In this document: positions 44,247-55,068 of the stretch, piece after piece
Layout: the number at the start of each line of letters is the position of its first letter
How positions within the stretch are numbered: position 1 is the stretch's first letter
DNA from: Allodiplogaster sudhausi
Taxonomy: Eukaryota > Nematoda > Chromadorea > Rhabditida > Diplogasteridae
Assembly (NCBI GenBank): GCA_945643635.1
Contig: CALZFC010000010.1
Span: forward strand, 664,501-728,500
Reading direction: 5' to 3'
DNA: 64,000 nucleotides
Position numbers and translations under genes: made by a program
The notes under the pieces: model-generated
Seen by the model: the letters and a program-made list of their open reading frames with translations, nothing else
What the model was told of the DNA's origin: nothing
The model's database searches: none

Positions 44247-45431
44247 AAAATATATATATATTATCCAGGCTGTTTCCTTAATCGAGATAAATAAAGGATG
44301 TAGGATGCTTCAATATAAAAAAAAATGTAGAGTAGTTCGTGGAATAGCATACATGTACACACATAGATGTTGTCTATTTAATGAAGATACGTAAAAAAGT
44401 AAATAAGTAAACGAATAAAGAAATGAATAAAATACCAGGGCTGTCTCTTCGGTTTCTTTGGTGAGTAGAAAGTCAAATATGGTGTCGATAGCTGCCGCCT
44501 GAATTCCGTTACGTGTGCAGAAAAGAATCTGTAAATTAATTTCCAAAGCTCTTTAAAATATGTATATGTATATATAATAAAATTTTCACATGCAGTAATT
44601 GAAGAAACCAGAGACATAGTCTTATATATCCTCTAATTTTATTATCATTTCTCAATAAAACGCGGATGAGGCATAGTGCCATATAGCATATAAAAAGACC
44701 TTGCCTTCCGCCCCCTCTCTGTATTATGAAGGGACATTACCATAATATATCTAACGATATACTACAGTATGCGGCACCTGATCCATTGGTTCGTGTGGAT
44801 TGGCGCGTCTCTTCATGTCAAAGATTACCTCTTCAGGCAGCTTGTCAAACTTCTGGAAGCAAAGCGTTCTTAATGTTATTATTATGAATTTTACGACATA
44901 GTAAAAAAATTAAACTCATTTAAAAGCAAAAAATTTCTTTGGTTAAATATTAAAAAAAAAACACATTCGTCGTAAGATAGCAAATTGTTACCTTCTTGAT
45001 GTCGTTAATGAGCGAAATTGTCGAGTTTTGACACCATTCTGAGTCGGTCGAATGAGGTATCTAAGAGCAAACAAAGTGTACATTCTCATCTACTCCGTTT
45101 CAGTTGCTTCCAAAAATTTTTGTTTGCGGTGACGCTGTCATGCAACATTCCAATAGTTTACTCGACATTTGTTATATTATTGCAATTAAATAGATGCGTA
45201 CAGCACCGATTATTTGAGCAACGATGCTACGTGGTACGTGTATTTAAGAAATAAATAAAAAGATCTCCTACCGCTTCCGTTCTTATGAGCCTGTCGTGTG
45301 GCGTATTTCGGAGAACGTTGACCGCTCGCTGGCGAAGTCCTTCGTCGGCGACCAGCCATAACGGCGCCGCCTCGATCTCAATCTCCTTGGCCAATGCGAA
45401 CGCCGAGTGGGCGCTGCCGATCGCCAAGCAC
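40300..45431 (-). pseudogene. CMTR1-like 2'-O-methyltransferase paralogue, copy D (3' truncated)
   Basis: Exons in window coordinates, gene order: 45272-45431, 44992-45060, 44778-44852, 44436-44528, 44094-44168, 43842-43932, 43584-43708, 43375-43455, about 42692-42791, 42490-42575, 42278-42376, 41923-42002, 41624-41702, 41158-41295, 40905-41039, about 40515-40650, 40300-40400. Exon 17 is cut after the LPLE motif and exons 18-19 are missing. Exon 9 lacks 11 nt in the AQLLAAL segment, shifting the frame. Active-site state: RNGIQAA (Lys to Gln), AMIPGY SAM loop, LLMGEV (Asp to Glu), CIKLAD kept. The GTase-like domain is otherwise readable. Exon 1 has TTG where A and C have the first ATG. Intron 13 has a GC donor. 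Confidence 0.75.
43130..43380. repeat. Tandem duplication within intron 8 of copy D
   Basis: The block ACATTTAAATTTCCCGCCTA...AATAAAAGGCGCACCCG occurs twice. The inner copy carries a second partial exon 9 start (GTGCAGTGCCACTCCTAATC) fused directly to exon 8 boundary sequence. An unequal local duplication is the simplest reading. Confidence 0.7.
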
Positions 45432-45589
45432 CTCAAATAATCAACATAAATAATGCTTAAAATATCTTAATGACAACACACTTTTTCATATGTACATTAT
45501 TTGATTGCGCAAGAAAATTAAATATTTAAAAATATGGCAAACATAGCTTCACTCTTTTTGAATGCACGGAAACAACGCTAGTAAAGGCT

Positions 45590-45780
45590 CAGTGAATGAC
45601 AAATTGGCGATCTTTCGTTCTTTGTGTGAATGCTTTTTTTTCCTAGACAATTTGCCAGTCATCAATCGAAAAGGACGAAAAAGAAAAGAGCAGCAGCCGC
45701 AGTTCTCTAATTTCTCCGTGAGTCAGCGGTGCAAGCAACGAAAATTTAAATGTCCCGCATTGTGAATTTCACTTTACACG
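45590..45780 (-). promoter_or_regulatory. Conserved upstream block of copy D
   Basis: Counterpart of 33640-33850: shares ACAATTTGCCAGTCATCAATC, AAAGGACGAAAAAGAAA and CAGCGGTGCAAGCAACG. Probable promoter or 5' leader of the family. Confidence 0.5.
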
Positions 45781-45784
45781 TTGC

Positions 45785-46456
45785 GTAGTCAGTCACCATG
45801 TAATTACAGTAATGAATCACATAAAAAAGAAAGTATCTCGCGAAAGTTTCAACTAGCATGTACAAGTCGTAGCTTGTTGGTAAGGAGACAATATTAAAAG
45901 ATAGCTGCAACTACATTAGGCTGAAGAGAAAGAAGAGGAGAAAAGAAATAATAATAACAAGACTAGAGGAATCGTTTGAAAGCAGGGGAAAACTTCGCAA
46001 GAGACAGAGAAGAAGGAGCCGGTTGAGAATGAGGAAAGAGGAAGTCCGAAAGCTACAGAAAATCAGTAAATTACTAGCAAAAAAAAAAAGAGTTTCTTTT
46101 GTCTGTATGAAGTGATGCCTCGTTTAATTTGCACCTTGCATAGGTCGCCATCGTCCTCAACATCCTCACATCCAAGTCTTCCACTTCGTCTTCATCCAAT
46201 ATCATCTACGGACAAGCGTTCTTCCTCTTCTACCCTCTCTTCTTCACCTGCTAGGGCAATGGAAAACTATTAGGACCTGTGATCTTGGCATCTTGAAATT
46301 CGAGGAAGAACTGCACTTTTCGGAATAGCCTGAAATAGCAAGTTGTCGCAACAAAATTTTTTCTGTTCTTTTTTCATGCTTTTCTACTCACTCCTTCCTC
46401 AACGTCAGCAACCGGCTCTTTGTCTTCCTAAATTTCATCCTCTTTCAACGTACGTA

Positions 46457-46502
<46 letters not shown>

Positions 46503-46735
46503 GGTCTCTCTCTCGCTCTCGTTCTCTCTCTCCCTCTCTCTCCCTCCTTTTTCTAGCTCATCATTATCCTCACCGTACTGTCTGATGCTTACTTCAAAAT
46601 AATATCAGGATATTCGCATGACATAAGAAGAGTGTTGATGTGCATGCGAAAGCTGCATACCTCATTTTATCTTCATCCTCATGATTAAACATAAAAGCGA
46701 CACTTCCTACGGCGCCTGTGCTTGTATATAATAAT
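45785..46735. other. Gene-free stretch with CT microsatellite
   Basis: No supported gene. A long (CT)n run with interruptions lies at 46461-46545. Confidence 0.6.
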
Positions 46736-46739
46736 GTAT

Positions 46740-47050
46740 ATATTATATATAATAATGTATATATCGAACATTGCATATGCTTTATGCTCGAAATTAGTAT
46801 ATAATGCTTTATTCTAATTTGCGGTAGCAGATGATCTTTCCTTTTTCTTGATCTCAATCACTCTGGAATAATTTTAAGCTTTTCTGAAGTGATGCCTAAT
46901 GATAATACTAATGATCTACGAAGAAATGGGAGTGTATAAATGGACGGAACTTGTAGCATTTGGATGAAATGGAAGTGGGCGGAGCTTGTTCTAGTTGGAT
47001 GGTGACAGTGAATGGAACGGGGCGGAGCGCATGATGTGTTTTGTTCTAGT
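46740..47050. mobile_element. Half foldback element
   Basis: Begins TGTATATATCGAACATTGCATA, includes TGATCTCAATCACTCTGGAATA and GAAGTGGGCGGAGC. It is homologous to the left arm at 26617 and to 16265. No matching right arm seen. Confidence 0.5.
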
Positions 47051-47189
47051 ATATACTTCTCAAGCCAACACAAATAAAGAAAGATTGTGATAATAGCATT
47101 ATTAGTTATATTCAAAGTTCATTGAAAATGATGTCGAAAAAGACCTTAGCGATCATCTCTCGTTCTATTTATCTCTCAATCACTTTTTT

Positions 47190-47285
47190 TTCTATTTCTT
47201 TTTCCTTTTCTCTTTCTCTCTCTCTGTCTCCATCTCTTTCTCTAACTTTCTCTCGCTTTTTTTTCTCTCATGCTCTCTCTTCCTT
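47190..47285. repeat. CT-rich microsatellite
   Basis: Imperfect TTTCTCTCTCTCTG-type run; the surrounding 47050-47778 has no supported gene. Confidence 0.85.
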
Positions 47286-48061
47286 CTCAACCGAGAGAAG
47301 GTAACTTTTCATTGACATAACAAAGCGTCCATTACGGATTTTTTTTTCAAATGTTTATGCTTACTATTAGTCTTCCTTTATGGCCATGCACTTAGTGGAA
47401 CCTTTGCATAACGTTTTCAATGGGAAACTCATTGAAACAATCCGTAAGTATATATTAATTATCAACATATTCGTGAAAGTGATTATAGAACAGCATTAAA
47501 CTATAGCAAATTGAGAATAAAGCACAAACCACTTGCGAGACAAAGTCAATGAACATTGGACACTCGTCTCTCGATAAATGATTTAAGAATTTCATAGAAC
47601 TTTGAACTGCCTGAAAGTTAAAATATAGATATCGATGTGCAGTGTATACATGGTCTAAGGACGATTTAAAGAGACAGAGTCAGTAGTGTTCTGAATGGGA
47701 CCCGCGGAGGATGAAGAGGGCGATTAGGGGCCACAAGGCTGTAAAAGGGGACACCATTTAGCTTTGTCTCAATCTCTTTCAGTAGCCCGCGGTCCCTTTC
47801 TCTCTGATTAGCTCTCTCTTTCTCAGCAGCTTTCGTTCTCTCCACCCTCTCTCTCTCTCTTTCTCTCTTTCTTCGCTGACAGTTTCATATGCTGCCGTAG
47901 CTTCGGAATGAAGAGAGCAGCGATGAGTGGATTTATGAAGGTCGACAATGAAACGAGAAGCTGCGTGGCCGTCGTCAGCCACAACGACATGTGAATGTCT
48001 GGAATGGCAAGGGCAACGGAGAAGAAAAAGTCTTAAAAATATTGGCGAAGTGGTACCATGT

Positions 48062-48157
48062 AAAGGCGCAGGGGGCAATGGGGTTCGAACTCGGGACCAC
48101 CTACTCATGGGTAGGGTGCTCTTCCACTGATGGTGAGCTACATCACCCTACCGCGCG
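48062..48157 (-). repeat. tRNA-derived SINE or tRNA pseudogene
   Basis: On the minus strand, GATGTAGCTCACCATCAGTGG resembles an A box with a small insertion, and GAGTTCGAACCCC resembles a B box, spaced as in a tRNA. An anticodon-like stem CCTAC/GTAGG lies between them. The T stem and acceptor stem pair poorly, so it is not a functional tRNA. It lies inside the receptor gene. No second copy was seen here. Confidence 0.5.
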
Positions 48158-48238
48158 ATCATTCTTATTGTTAGGAATAATGGGACTACAGTATTAAAAG
48201 AGCATGAGCAAGCAATACAACGAGGGAGATAGGGAGAA

Positions 48239-48260
48239 GAGAGAGAGAGAGAGAGAGAAG

Positions 48261-48291
<31 letters not shown>

Positions 48292-48297
48292 CGCGAT
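48239..48297. repeat. (GA)n microsatellite
   Basis: Nearly pure GA dinucleotides in the receptor gene. Confidence 0.95.
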
Positions 48298-48788
48298 AAA
48301 GGAAGAGGAAGTAACATATCTACATACATTGTCTTGATGGTATGTGAAAAGGATGTGTATGTACAATAAAAAAAAATTATTTAAAAAAAAACAAGCGAAA
48401 ATGAATGAAACCAAGAAGGAAGAGCAGCATGAAGATGATCATGCAGCCAAAGGTGACACTCTCGGCCATCGACTGCACGAGGAGGCCGAGCGAGATGTGC
48501 ATTTGACGACGTCGCTCGTGCGCCATTGGCTGATGAGAAGCTCAACAAATTTTTATCGTTGCAAAACAATAAAAGGTAAAAAAAAAACACCTAAAAACCT
48601 ATAGCATTCACATTTTCCTGCGAATAAATCCTTTAACAAATACATATTTTTTATAAAACATTGAATGAAACAACTATACCATTCGCCATCCGTCGATTGT
48701 GACGAAGAATACAAAGGAGAACGGCCGTGTTGAGGGCACAGTTGGCGAGTAGTTGAAGGAAAAGGTAGCAGTAGATTGCCTGAAGTAT

Positions 48789-48944
48789 TTGGAGAGAGAG
48801 AGAGAGAAAGACAGAGAGAAAGAGAGAGAGATAGAGAGAAGATGAGCGAGAGAAAGAAGGTGAGTGAGAGAGAGGTTGAGAGAGCGAGAGAGTGAAATAG
48901 ATAGAGAGAGAGAAAAAAAGAGAGAGAGAGAGAGTGGAGAAGGA
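48789..48944. repeat. GA-rich microsatellite
   Basis: About 155 bp of imperfect GA repeats between receptor exons. Confidence 0.95.
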
Positions 48945-50091
48945 CGCACGACTTGCGGAAGGCCCTCGACGAACTCGACGAACATCGGGCATTCATCATT
49001 TGCGCGTATGCTTCCAAAGAGAAGAGAAGCAACAAGGTGAACGGCCTTCAACACTCATTTGCTATCATTTTTGATCACTCATAAGAACGGCGGCAAATAC
49101 ATCAGATTTGCTTGAATATTGGAAGCAAATGCATGATGACTGGCTAACAAGAATGAATGAACTAGCCCAAGGGGCCGACAAGAAGAGCGTGAACAGGATA
49201 AGCTCACGCAGGTCTGCACTCTTTCCAACCACAATTACGATGAAGCGAATTAGCGAAATTGCCTTAATAAATGACTCCCATTTTCAAACGTATCAAACTT
49301 GGCATGTAGACGAACAGTAAGCAACAGTCCAAACTGATACGAACACTAACATATTTTGCTATATTTTTTATCACTGTAAACGAAACTTACGCAAGAGACA
49401 GAGGCAATGCAGTTGGCGAGCGCCTGGACAGAGTGTTTGATGATTGAGCAGAGAAGGACGGGAAAGCGGAAAGAGGGAATTGAAAAGAGAAACAATTGGA
49501 CCACGTTGAACAGCAGCATCGGCAGAGTCACAGCGAAGCTGGCGTAGGTCAGGTAAACAACTGTCAGCTGTACGAAAATAGAAGAGTAAATATGTATGTC
49601 TTGTATATGTATATGCATACATATGATTTAAAGACGAAATGAAACAATATGTATCGCAAAAAGTCGATGTTCGTTGTTAACCGTTAATAAGTTATTGTGC
49701 CTTTACTTACAATTAAACAGTTACAGATGTATGTACTACACCTTGTAATTCTTCAGCAGCACTCGCTCCCGGTAGATCATAATGCTAAGAGCGCCAACAG
49801 CAACGAGTCCGACCGATTTGGAAAGGACGTTTCTGACAACAGCCGGATGGTACTCCGCGACGAGAGGGAAAGAATCGAACAAGGAGACGGTCGACGTTGT
49901 CATCCTTGAATAGACAAGAAGGAACGCGGCTCTCAAGGGAATTGTTGACAATAGAGACCGAATCTTCGCATATTATGTAAATATCTAGAAAAGAAGCCTT
50001 GATAACTTTTTGTCAGTGACATCGCCACTAATTATAAGAGCGTATGCAAAAAGAGAGAAACGTAGTTAACCGTTAAAACACACAGGAAAAT

Positions 50092-50193
50092 AAAGCGTTG
50101 AGAACGCGTTTTGGCCATATCGTTGTGGTTGAAAGCGTTGAAAATTACGATTGCGCGCGGGGGGTAGTGGTTCGGCTCCGGTCTGGAGCAAAA

Positions 50194-50232
<39 letters not shown>

Positions 50233-50397
50233 ACCTCCAGGTTCAAGCGACGACAACGACTCCCTACATCGCAACGGATGACAGGTTAGCTAAATAATCG
50301 ACTTTTGCGAACTTTATTTTAGTTTTAATCTATTTAACTGTTGTTTTGGTCACAAAAGGAAACAGTTAAATATGCTGTTCAGCAAAAGTTATAGAAG

Positions 50398-50428
<31 letters not shown>

Positions 50429-50657
50429 TAGATAGAGAGTGATAAATAAGCGAGAATTAGGCGCTGGACGGTGCAGGTGCGATGGTGAGACGAAAGCGTT
50501 AGTCTCAACGCTTTGCCCTCGCCGCGGGCTTCTAACGCTTTCTTACCCAACGATTTGAAATCAACGTTTTGAAATGATCCGATTCGTACGGTTAAAACCG
50601 TTATGTGAAATTTCTACGATTCAAACCGTAGCCAGAAGCGTAGTTCTCAACGCTTTC
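50092..50657. mobile_element. Possible MITE with AAAGCGTTGAGAAC ends
   Basis: AAAGCGTTGAGAAC at the left is inverted as GTTCTCAACGCTTT at the right. Internal copies of the same word (GAAAGCGTT, TCTCAACGCTTT near 50494-50510) make it partly palindromic. It contains CT and GATA-type microsatellites and no gene. No clear target duplication. Confidence 0.4.
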
Positions 50658-50659
50658 TT

Positions 50660-51620
50660 TTCTTGTGTGAATATGGAAATTGTATTAAAGAATGATGCTG
50701 ATGGGATTCTTGAAAAATCTCACCCCAGACCATCGCGCATGCTCTCGCTCAACCGACACAAGTTCAGTGGTGCAACTAATCTAGGAAGAAACGAAGATAA
50801 AGTTTTTACTTTTTTCAATCCTCTTCTTTAGTTTTGAACTAGTTGAACTATGTTGTTATCAATGTTCATGGATACTTTTTTTTTCGTTTTTTTTCCATTC
50901 TTTTGTTGGCTCTTGGAATGCACACTGTTGGCTTACATTTTGTTTTTTCGAATGTAAATAAACTTTAAAATAAAATCCCATCAACTCTGTGTCTTCTTTG
51001 TTTGAAGCTCAGGTCATTAAGTTCTGTGCATATATTATCTACATATAGTACATATAAATAACTTGCGGCACAATTATTCTTCCTCGATTATATTTACAAA
51101 CGGTTTGGGAATGTCCGAGACTTTTTATTGTCCAAGACACTTTAGAGACACGTGGGAGACATATCAGGGACACCTTTCATAAGAAAAAGAATTTGTTTTT
51201 GCCAAATTTGATTTTTACACAGTTATGCATAGTTGTCTTCCAATTTTTTCATACATATGTGAGCAACGGGACGAAGGACCGCTCACTATGAGCGAAACTA
51301 GGCAGAATGACTAATGAATTCATGACAACTTGGCATCTTGGCTGGCTTCCCTATAACTTGTACGGATGCTCGGGGGAAGAATGCAGGGGGTGTACACACA
51401 CAGAAGGGGAATGCGGTGAATGCGGGAAGAGAATGTACATACAGTCAAATGCGGCAAAACTCTCCCCCAATTTCATTTAGCCCTCCATTTTCAAATTCAT
51501 AATTTCATTTTCGTTTTCAAATACACGATTTCATTTTCCAATCCATATTTTCTTTTCAAATTCACATTTAATTCCCGCCATTTCATTTCAAACACATGTA
51601 TTTGCAACCATTTAAAAAAT
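50660..51620. other. Gene-free stretch
   Basis: AT-rich, with a TTTTCAAATTCA-type low-complexity run at 51470-51600. Nothing else supported. Confidence 0.6.
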
Positions 51621-51624
51621 ACAT

Positions 51625-51939
51625 TTATTGCAGTGAGTCATGTACATCTTTAACACGAATATTATAAAAGATGATGTTGTTTACAGCTTTGTAGGTTACA
51701 CAGCAGGTTTGACACAGAATCAGCTCAATCCGGCCATCTTGCTGTCGGGCGTTAACATTGGCACATACAAGGCATAAAGGTACAATTAGGGTGCGAGGGA
51801 AGTTGAGACATCGAATATCAGCGATTCCAGGTGGTTCTTGCCAATTTCCAGCAAGTTGTTCCATTGTGGCGTCGATTAGTCTCTTAAAAAAATTAAATTA
51901 ATAATGAAAGTAGAAAATATAAGGACAAACCTGAGACAT
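51625..51939 (-). CDS. Small CxxC...CxxC protein, paralogue 1
   Basis: Probable two-exon gene: a 9-nt first exon (51931-51939, MSQ), a 48-nt GT-AG intron and exon 2 (51625-51882), giving about 88 residues. Two cysteine pairs (CLVCANV, about 20 residues, CQTCC) suggest a zinc ribbon, followed by the tail NNIIFYNIRVKD. The protein aligns along its second half with the neighbour at 51964-52323 and has the same intron position, so the two are a tandem duplicate pair. I do not recognise the family. The position beside Polinton-like capsid genes, on the opposite strand, suggests a gene of that element. An alternative start is the Met in exon 2 at 51864. Confidence 0.5.
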
Positions 51940-51963
51940 CACCTTCTTCCGCCGTTGAAATGG

Positions 51964-52323
51964 TTAATGATTAAGGCGATCATTGCCATTCTTCACAACA
52001 ATGTTATGAAAGATAGTTGTCTGTATATTTCGATTTGCCTCATGGCACGATTCACACAGAGTAAGAGTAATTTTACGCGATGTAGATGTAGAAGCGTTTC
52101 TCTTTGCACACTTTTGGCAGACTGCTAGAAAAATTAAATGCTGTGCACGAATATTCGCTGGTCGCGTAATCTCGGGCGTCTTGTATGCTTCCACCAGATC
52201 ATTAAAGGATTTCTAAAAATTTAAACGTCATAATTAAACAAGACTTTTTATTTTAACCTTATGCGACTCCCTTCGGCGCTTCTGTGGGAGGGACGAATTG
52301 GAAGATTCGGAGGATTGGGACAT
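51964..52323 (-). CDS. Small CxxC...CxxC protein, paralogue 2
   Basis: Two exons (52258-52323 and 51964-52212) separated by a 45-nt GT-AG intron in phase 0, about 104 residues. Exon 1 is a Ser-rich leader ending in a basic KRRRESHK patch. Exon 2 has VCQKCAKR and LCESCHEA as likely zinc ligands, then NIQTTIFHNIVVKN, closely echoing paralogue 1. Start ATG at 52323, 5' of which lies a third small minus-strand frame. No known domain is recognised. Both paralogues are free of internal stops, unlike the capsid genes next door, so they may still be expressed. Confidence 0.55.
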
Positions 52324-52374
52324 TACACGTCGCGAAACTGAACATAGAGGTTTTCCATTTCGTCAACCATTAGG

Positions 52375-52584
52375 TTAATAAATGGGGCGAATATAACGAG
52401 TGGTTCTATCTTCAAAGGAGCGCCGCATTTGTCTACTTAGATTAAAACCAGTAGCAGTATTACAATCACCAGTATGCTTTTCAGCCTCAATCTTATCAAC
52501 CTCTCTCTCAGCCTTAATTTCAATAGTAGGAGGAATAACAGCCTCAGGCTTCTTCGCCTCAACAGGATTCTTTCGGTCAGACAT
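52375..52584 (-). CDS. Small charged ORF beside capsid genes
   Basis: 69 codons, ATG to stop, Lys/Glu-rich, with IEIKAEREVDKIEAEKH and a C-terminal RQMRRSF. No family recognised. It faces the capsid genes head to head, leaving about 50 bp for a shared promoter. It could be a small structural or regulatory protein of the Polinton-like element, or chance. Confidence 0.35.
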   Translation of the reverse strand: MSDRKNPVEAKKPEAVIPPTIEIKAEREVDKIEAEKHTGDCNTATGFNLSRQMRRSFEDRTTRYIRPIY

Positions 52585-52632
52585 TATGCATGATTAGAGT
52601 GAAGTGAGTGGTCTATTTATACATCTTTGTAG

Positions 52633-53007
52633 CTGCATATACAATTCGATCCTAATAGCGCAATTGACTGGTCAGATGTGTTCCTTGAGCAAGCGCGTCA
52701 AAGCGGCTCTGGTTTTCGTGGTTTTCCTTATCAGCGTGGCAGTTCTGGCATCGGTGGACTACTCTCGAAACTATTCACAGCCATTTTGCCAATTGCGAAA
52801 CGCGTCGGATGAAGTGTCGCTACTGAAGCACTTACGGCTGGTGAGCAAATAGTTGACGATATTAACCGTGGACGTAGTTTTAAAGATGCGATAAAGGAAC
52901 ATGGTGGAAATGTCTATAAAAGCCTAGCAGCACGTGGAAAAGCACGGCTTCAAGATGGAAGTGGGAGAAAACGAAGAAAGAATAGAAAAGTGACTAAAAA
53001 GAGTTAA
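52633..53007 (+). pseudogene. Polinton/adintovirus minor capsid-like basic protein
   Basis: A frame open from a TAG at 52630 to TAA 53005-53007, interrupted once by TGA at 52810-52812. It begins IQFDPNSAIDWSDVFLEQ and continues with a Gly/Ser stretch around YQRGSSGIGG, a hydrophobic amphipathic segment, then a Lys/Arg-rich tail (KRRKNRKVTKK). This matches small membrane-active or DNA-binding minor capsid proteins found just upstream of Polinton-type major capsid genes, as here. No ATG is seen at the start of the frame. With the internal stop and missing start it is a relic. Confidence 0.55.
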
Positions 53008-53094
53008 ACGGCGTAAGAGTAAGACTAAGCGAAAGTATAAAAGACGTGTCAAGAGACAGGAGGCTTCATTTCCTCTAGACATTTTTTCTAAATA

Positions 53095-54370
53095 ATGGGT
53101 AAACTTTTGGATGCAAAGTCACCACCGGCTATTCGCAGTGAATTGGCGGTGTTTGAAGTGCCGGCAACTCAGGTAGTTCTAGATTCTGCCCGCTGGCTCT
53201 CCATTCCGACAAGTACACCTATTAATAACAGCGGCCCTTATTTGTTCAACGTGGTAGACTCTCGACACTATCTGCAATGTTCCAAAACTTATATTGCCAT
53301 GAAACTACGTATTGCTCGTACAGATGCAACTGACGTGGCTGATTATGCATTTAAGAAATTATATCGGTGCTACCTTCTTTTCACAAGTAAATTTGGAAAT
53401 AAATAACCAACAAATATTTGAATGTAGTCAGTATGCATACAAGTCATAATTTGAAACCCTCTTGACTCACAGCACTGATAACAAGTACTTTGTTTTGCAA
53501 GCTGCCGGTTTTTTCGAAGATATTGGCGGGATCGATTCGGCTACTAATGCTCGATATACTAAGCGTGTGGCTGCCGCAAAAGGAGAAGAGATTGATGTCA
53601 TTGCACCTGTACACATTGATCATTTTTCAACTGATAGACTACTGGTTCCTCATTTGAATCTGCAATTTAATTTCCACAAAAACGCTGATAGTTTTATCTT
53701 GGTGCCTCATGATGCTAATGCAAAACCAGACAACGTAAAAGTTGAAGTTGTCTCAATGAAGCTCTTAATTAGAGCTGTTGACGTGATTAGTTCAGCAAAT
53801 CTTGCACTTGAAAGTAGCCTCCGTTCATACCCCGCACGTTACCCATATAAGCGAACTCGTGTGAGAGTTGTTGCCGTACCTGGCGGTAGATATGACCTAC
53901 CTTATTCTACCATTTTTACAGATATTATTCCTAGAAGGCTAATTATTGGGTTGGTAGGAACAAAGGCGTATGAGGGTGACTTGAAACAGTCTCCATTTAA
54001 TTTCGGACATTTTAATGTTACTGAGGTTTCCATTGATGCCGGAGGCGTTACTTTCCCTGGCCAACCTGTAAAAACTAATTTTAAAAACAATGCTAATGCC
54101 GAGTCATTCCTCATGTTCTATGAGAATATTGGCGCAATTAGTGAGAATAGAGATCTTGCAATAACTTATGAGCAATATGCTAATGGATTTACTTTGTTTG
54201 CTTTTAATCTGTCTCCTTCTGATTATAATAATGATTTTGAACTCATTCGTAGTGGAACTACTCAAATTGCAATGAGATTTTCTGAAAAAACCCCCGATAA
54301 CGGGATGCAGCTGGTGATTTATGCTGAATACGACGGCATGTATCAGGTTATTGATTTTGTGACTCATTGA
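53095..54370 (+). pseudogene. Polinton/Maverick-like major capsid protein (F54H12.2-like), disrupted
   Basis: The first part, 53095-53406 from ATG, starts MGKLLDAKSPP and carries the N-terminal jelly-roll region. Homology then moves to another frame near 53370, meets a TAA at 53447-53449 and continues from about 53450 to the stop at 54370, about 305 residues without further lesions. Motifs include VDFFSTDR-like HFSTDRLLVPHL, RYPYKRTRVRV, IPRRLIIGLVG, NPFNF-like SPFNFGHFNVT, GFTLFAFNLSP and MQLVIYAEYD. Worm and cnidarian proteins annotated 'F54H12.2-like' share this pattern and lie near retroviral-type integrases, indicating a virus-like transposon capsid. One frameshift and one stop make this copy non-functional. 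No integrase or protein-primed polymerase is seen nearby. Confidence 0.7.
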
Positions 54371-54503
54371 TTTTATGACTCATTGAGTGGCTACCATATG
54401 TTTTGATACACTCGTGACTGTCCGTGCCTGTCACGGATTTCAGCGACACGCCCCTTTTCAGATCGACGCGTATCGAAACGTCTTCTCAGACGCACAGTGA
54501 AGT

Positions 54504-54946
54504 ATGTCGCACTTTGTGAGCTTGACCGCCTTCTGTGAGATTAGACTCGACATCGACTTCACCGTTCCCCTCTCCGACCGCGAGATCGACCAGATCAATG
54601 ATGAACTGTCCCGTCGCCGTGTCCGCACCTGCCACCTGCCCCGCAACTTCGATTTGAGCCATGCCAAGATGCTCCACAATGCAAACTCGCTGAAGAAGAT
54701 AACGGTGAGCATGGAGGTCCGGAGCCGCCAGAACTCTCTCGGGAACCGGCCGGTGAACGTGACCGTCAAGGTAGCTTTTTATCATATCTTTCTTTAAGGC
54801 TTTATCATATCTTTTATAAAATAATTTCTATTTAGGATTATTATTTCGCCAAGCACGGCGTGAATATCCTGATCCCGAACGCGCCGATCGTGGGCGAAAA
54901 CGGCGGGAACGTGTATCCACTCGATGTCCTGGAGATCGCCTACTAA
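54504..54946 (+). CDS. Argonaute PAZ-domain fragment
   Basis: Two exons (54504-54770 and 54836-54946) with a 65-nt GT-AG phase-0 intron, 125 residues. The C-terminal half resembles the end of a PAZ domain, the module that holds small-RNA 3' ends: KKITVSMEVR, then VTVKDYYFAKHGVNI (as in the VxDYF...Y motif), IPNAPIVG and VYPLDVLEIAY. A normal Argonaute continues through MID and PIWI domains for about 500 more residues; here a stop follows directly. The N-terminal 45 residues are less certain. The ATG lies 130 bp after the capsid stop, without an obvious promoter. It could be a truncated duplicate of a WAGO-like gene or a stand-alone PAZ protein. Confidence 0.5.
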
Positions 54947-55068
54947 ATGTATTTAAGGCGTGTATATTATTGTCTCTTATTATATGCTTATAAATATGTA
55001 TGAATCTCTTACGAATATCGAACTTGACAAATTGATGGGAAACTGTTCCATAACGAGAAAATACTACA

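Larger units (their letters stand above)
47779..49942 (-). pseudogene. Seven-transmembrane receptor (nematode serpentine type), fragmentary
   Basis: Minus-strand exons give successive hydrophobic helices. 49736-49915 starts MTTSTVSLFDSFPLV and carries TM1-like SVGLVAVGALSIMIY. 49393-49567 has TM2-3-like YLTYASFAVTLPMLLF. About 48955-49050 is weak (LKAVHLVASLLFG). 48683-48783 has YLFLQLLANCALNTAVLL. About 48404-48530 has ERRRQMHISLGLLVQ followed by a hydrophobic run. About 47850-48000 has LVSLSTFINPLIAALF, a TM7-like NP motif, then a basic tail. Order and spacing fit a chemosensory GPCR expressed in the plasma membrane. The exact serpentine class is not clear. GA repeats interrupt the gene and one exon is barely recognisable, so I call it degenerate; it could be functional with unusual splicing. 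Confidence 0.5.

Noticed and set aside
48062..48157. Functional tRNA gene
   Set aside because: A and B box-like words are present but the acceptor and T stems do not pair.
48553..49054. Ser/Leu-rich minus-strand ORFs of 113-160 codons
   Set aside because: Mostly GA/CT repeat translations; only short receptor exons inside them are supported.
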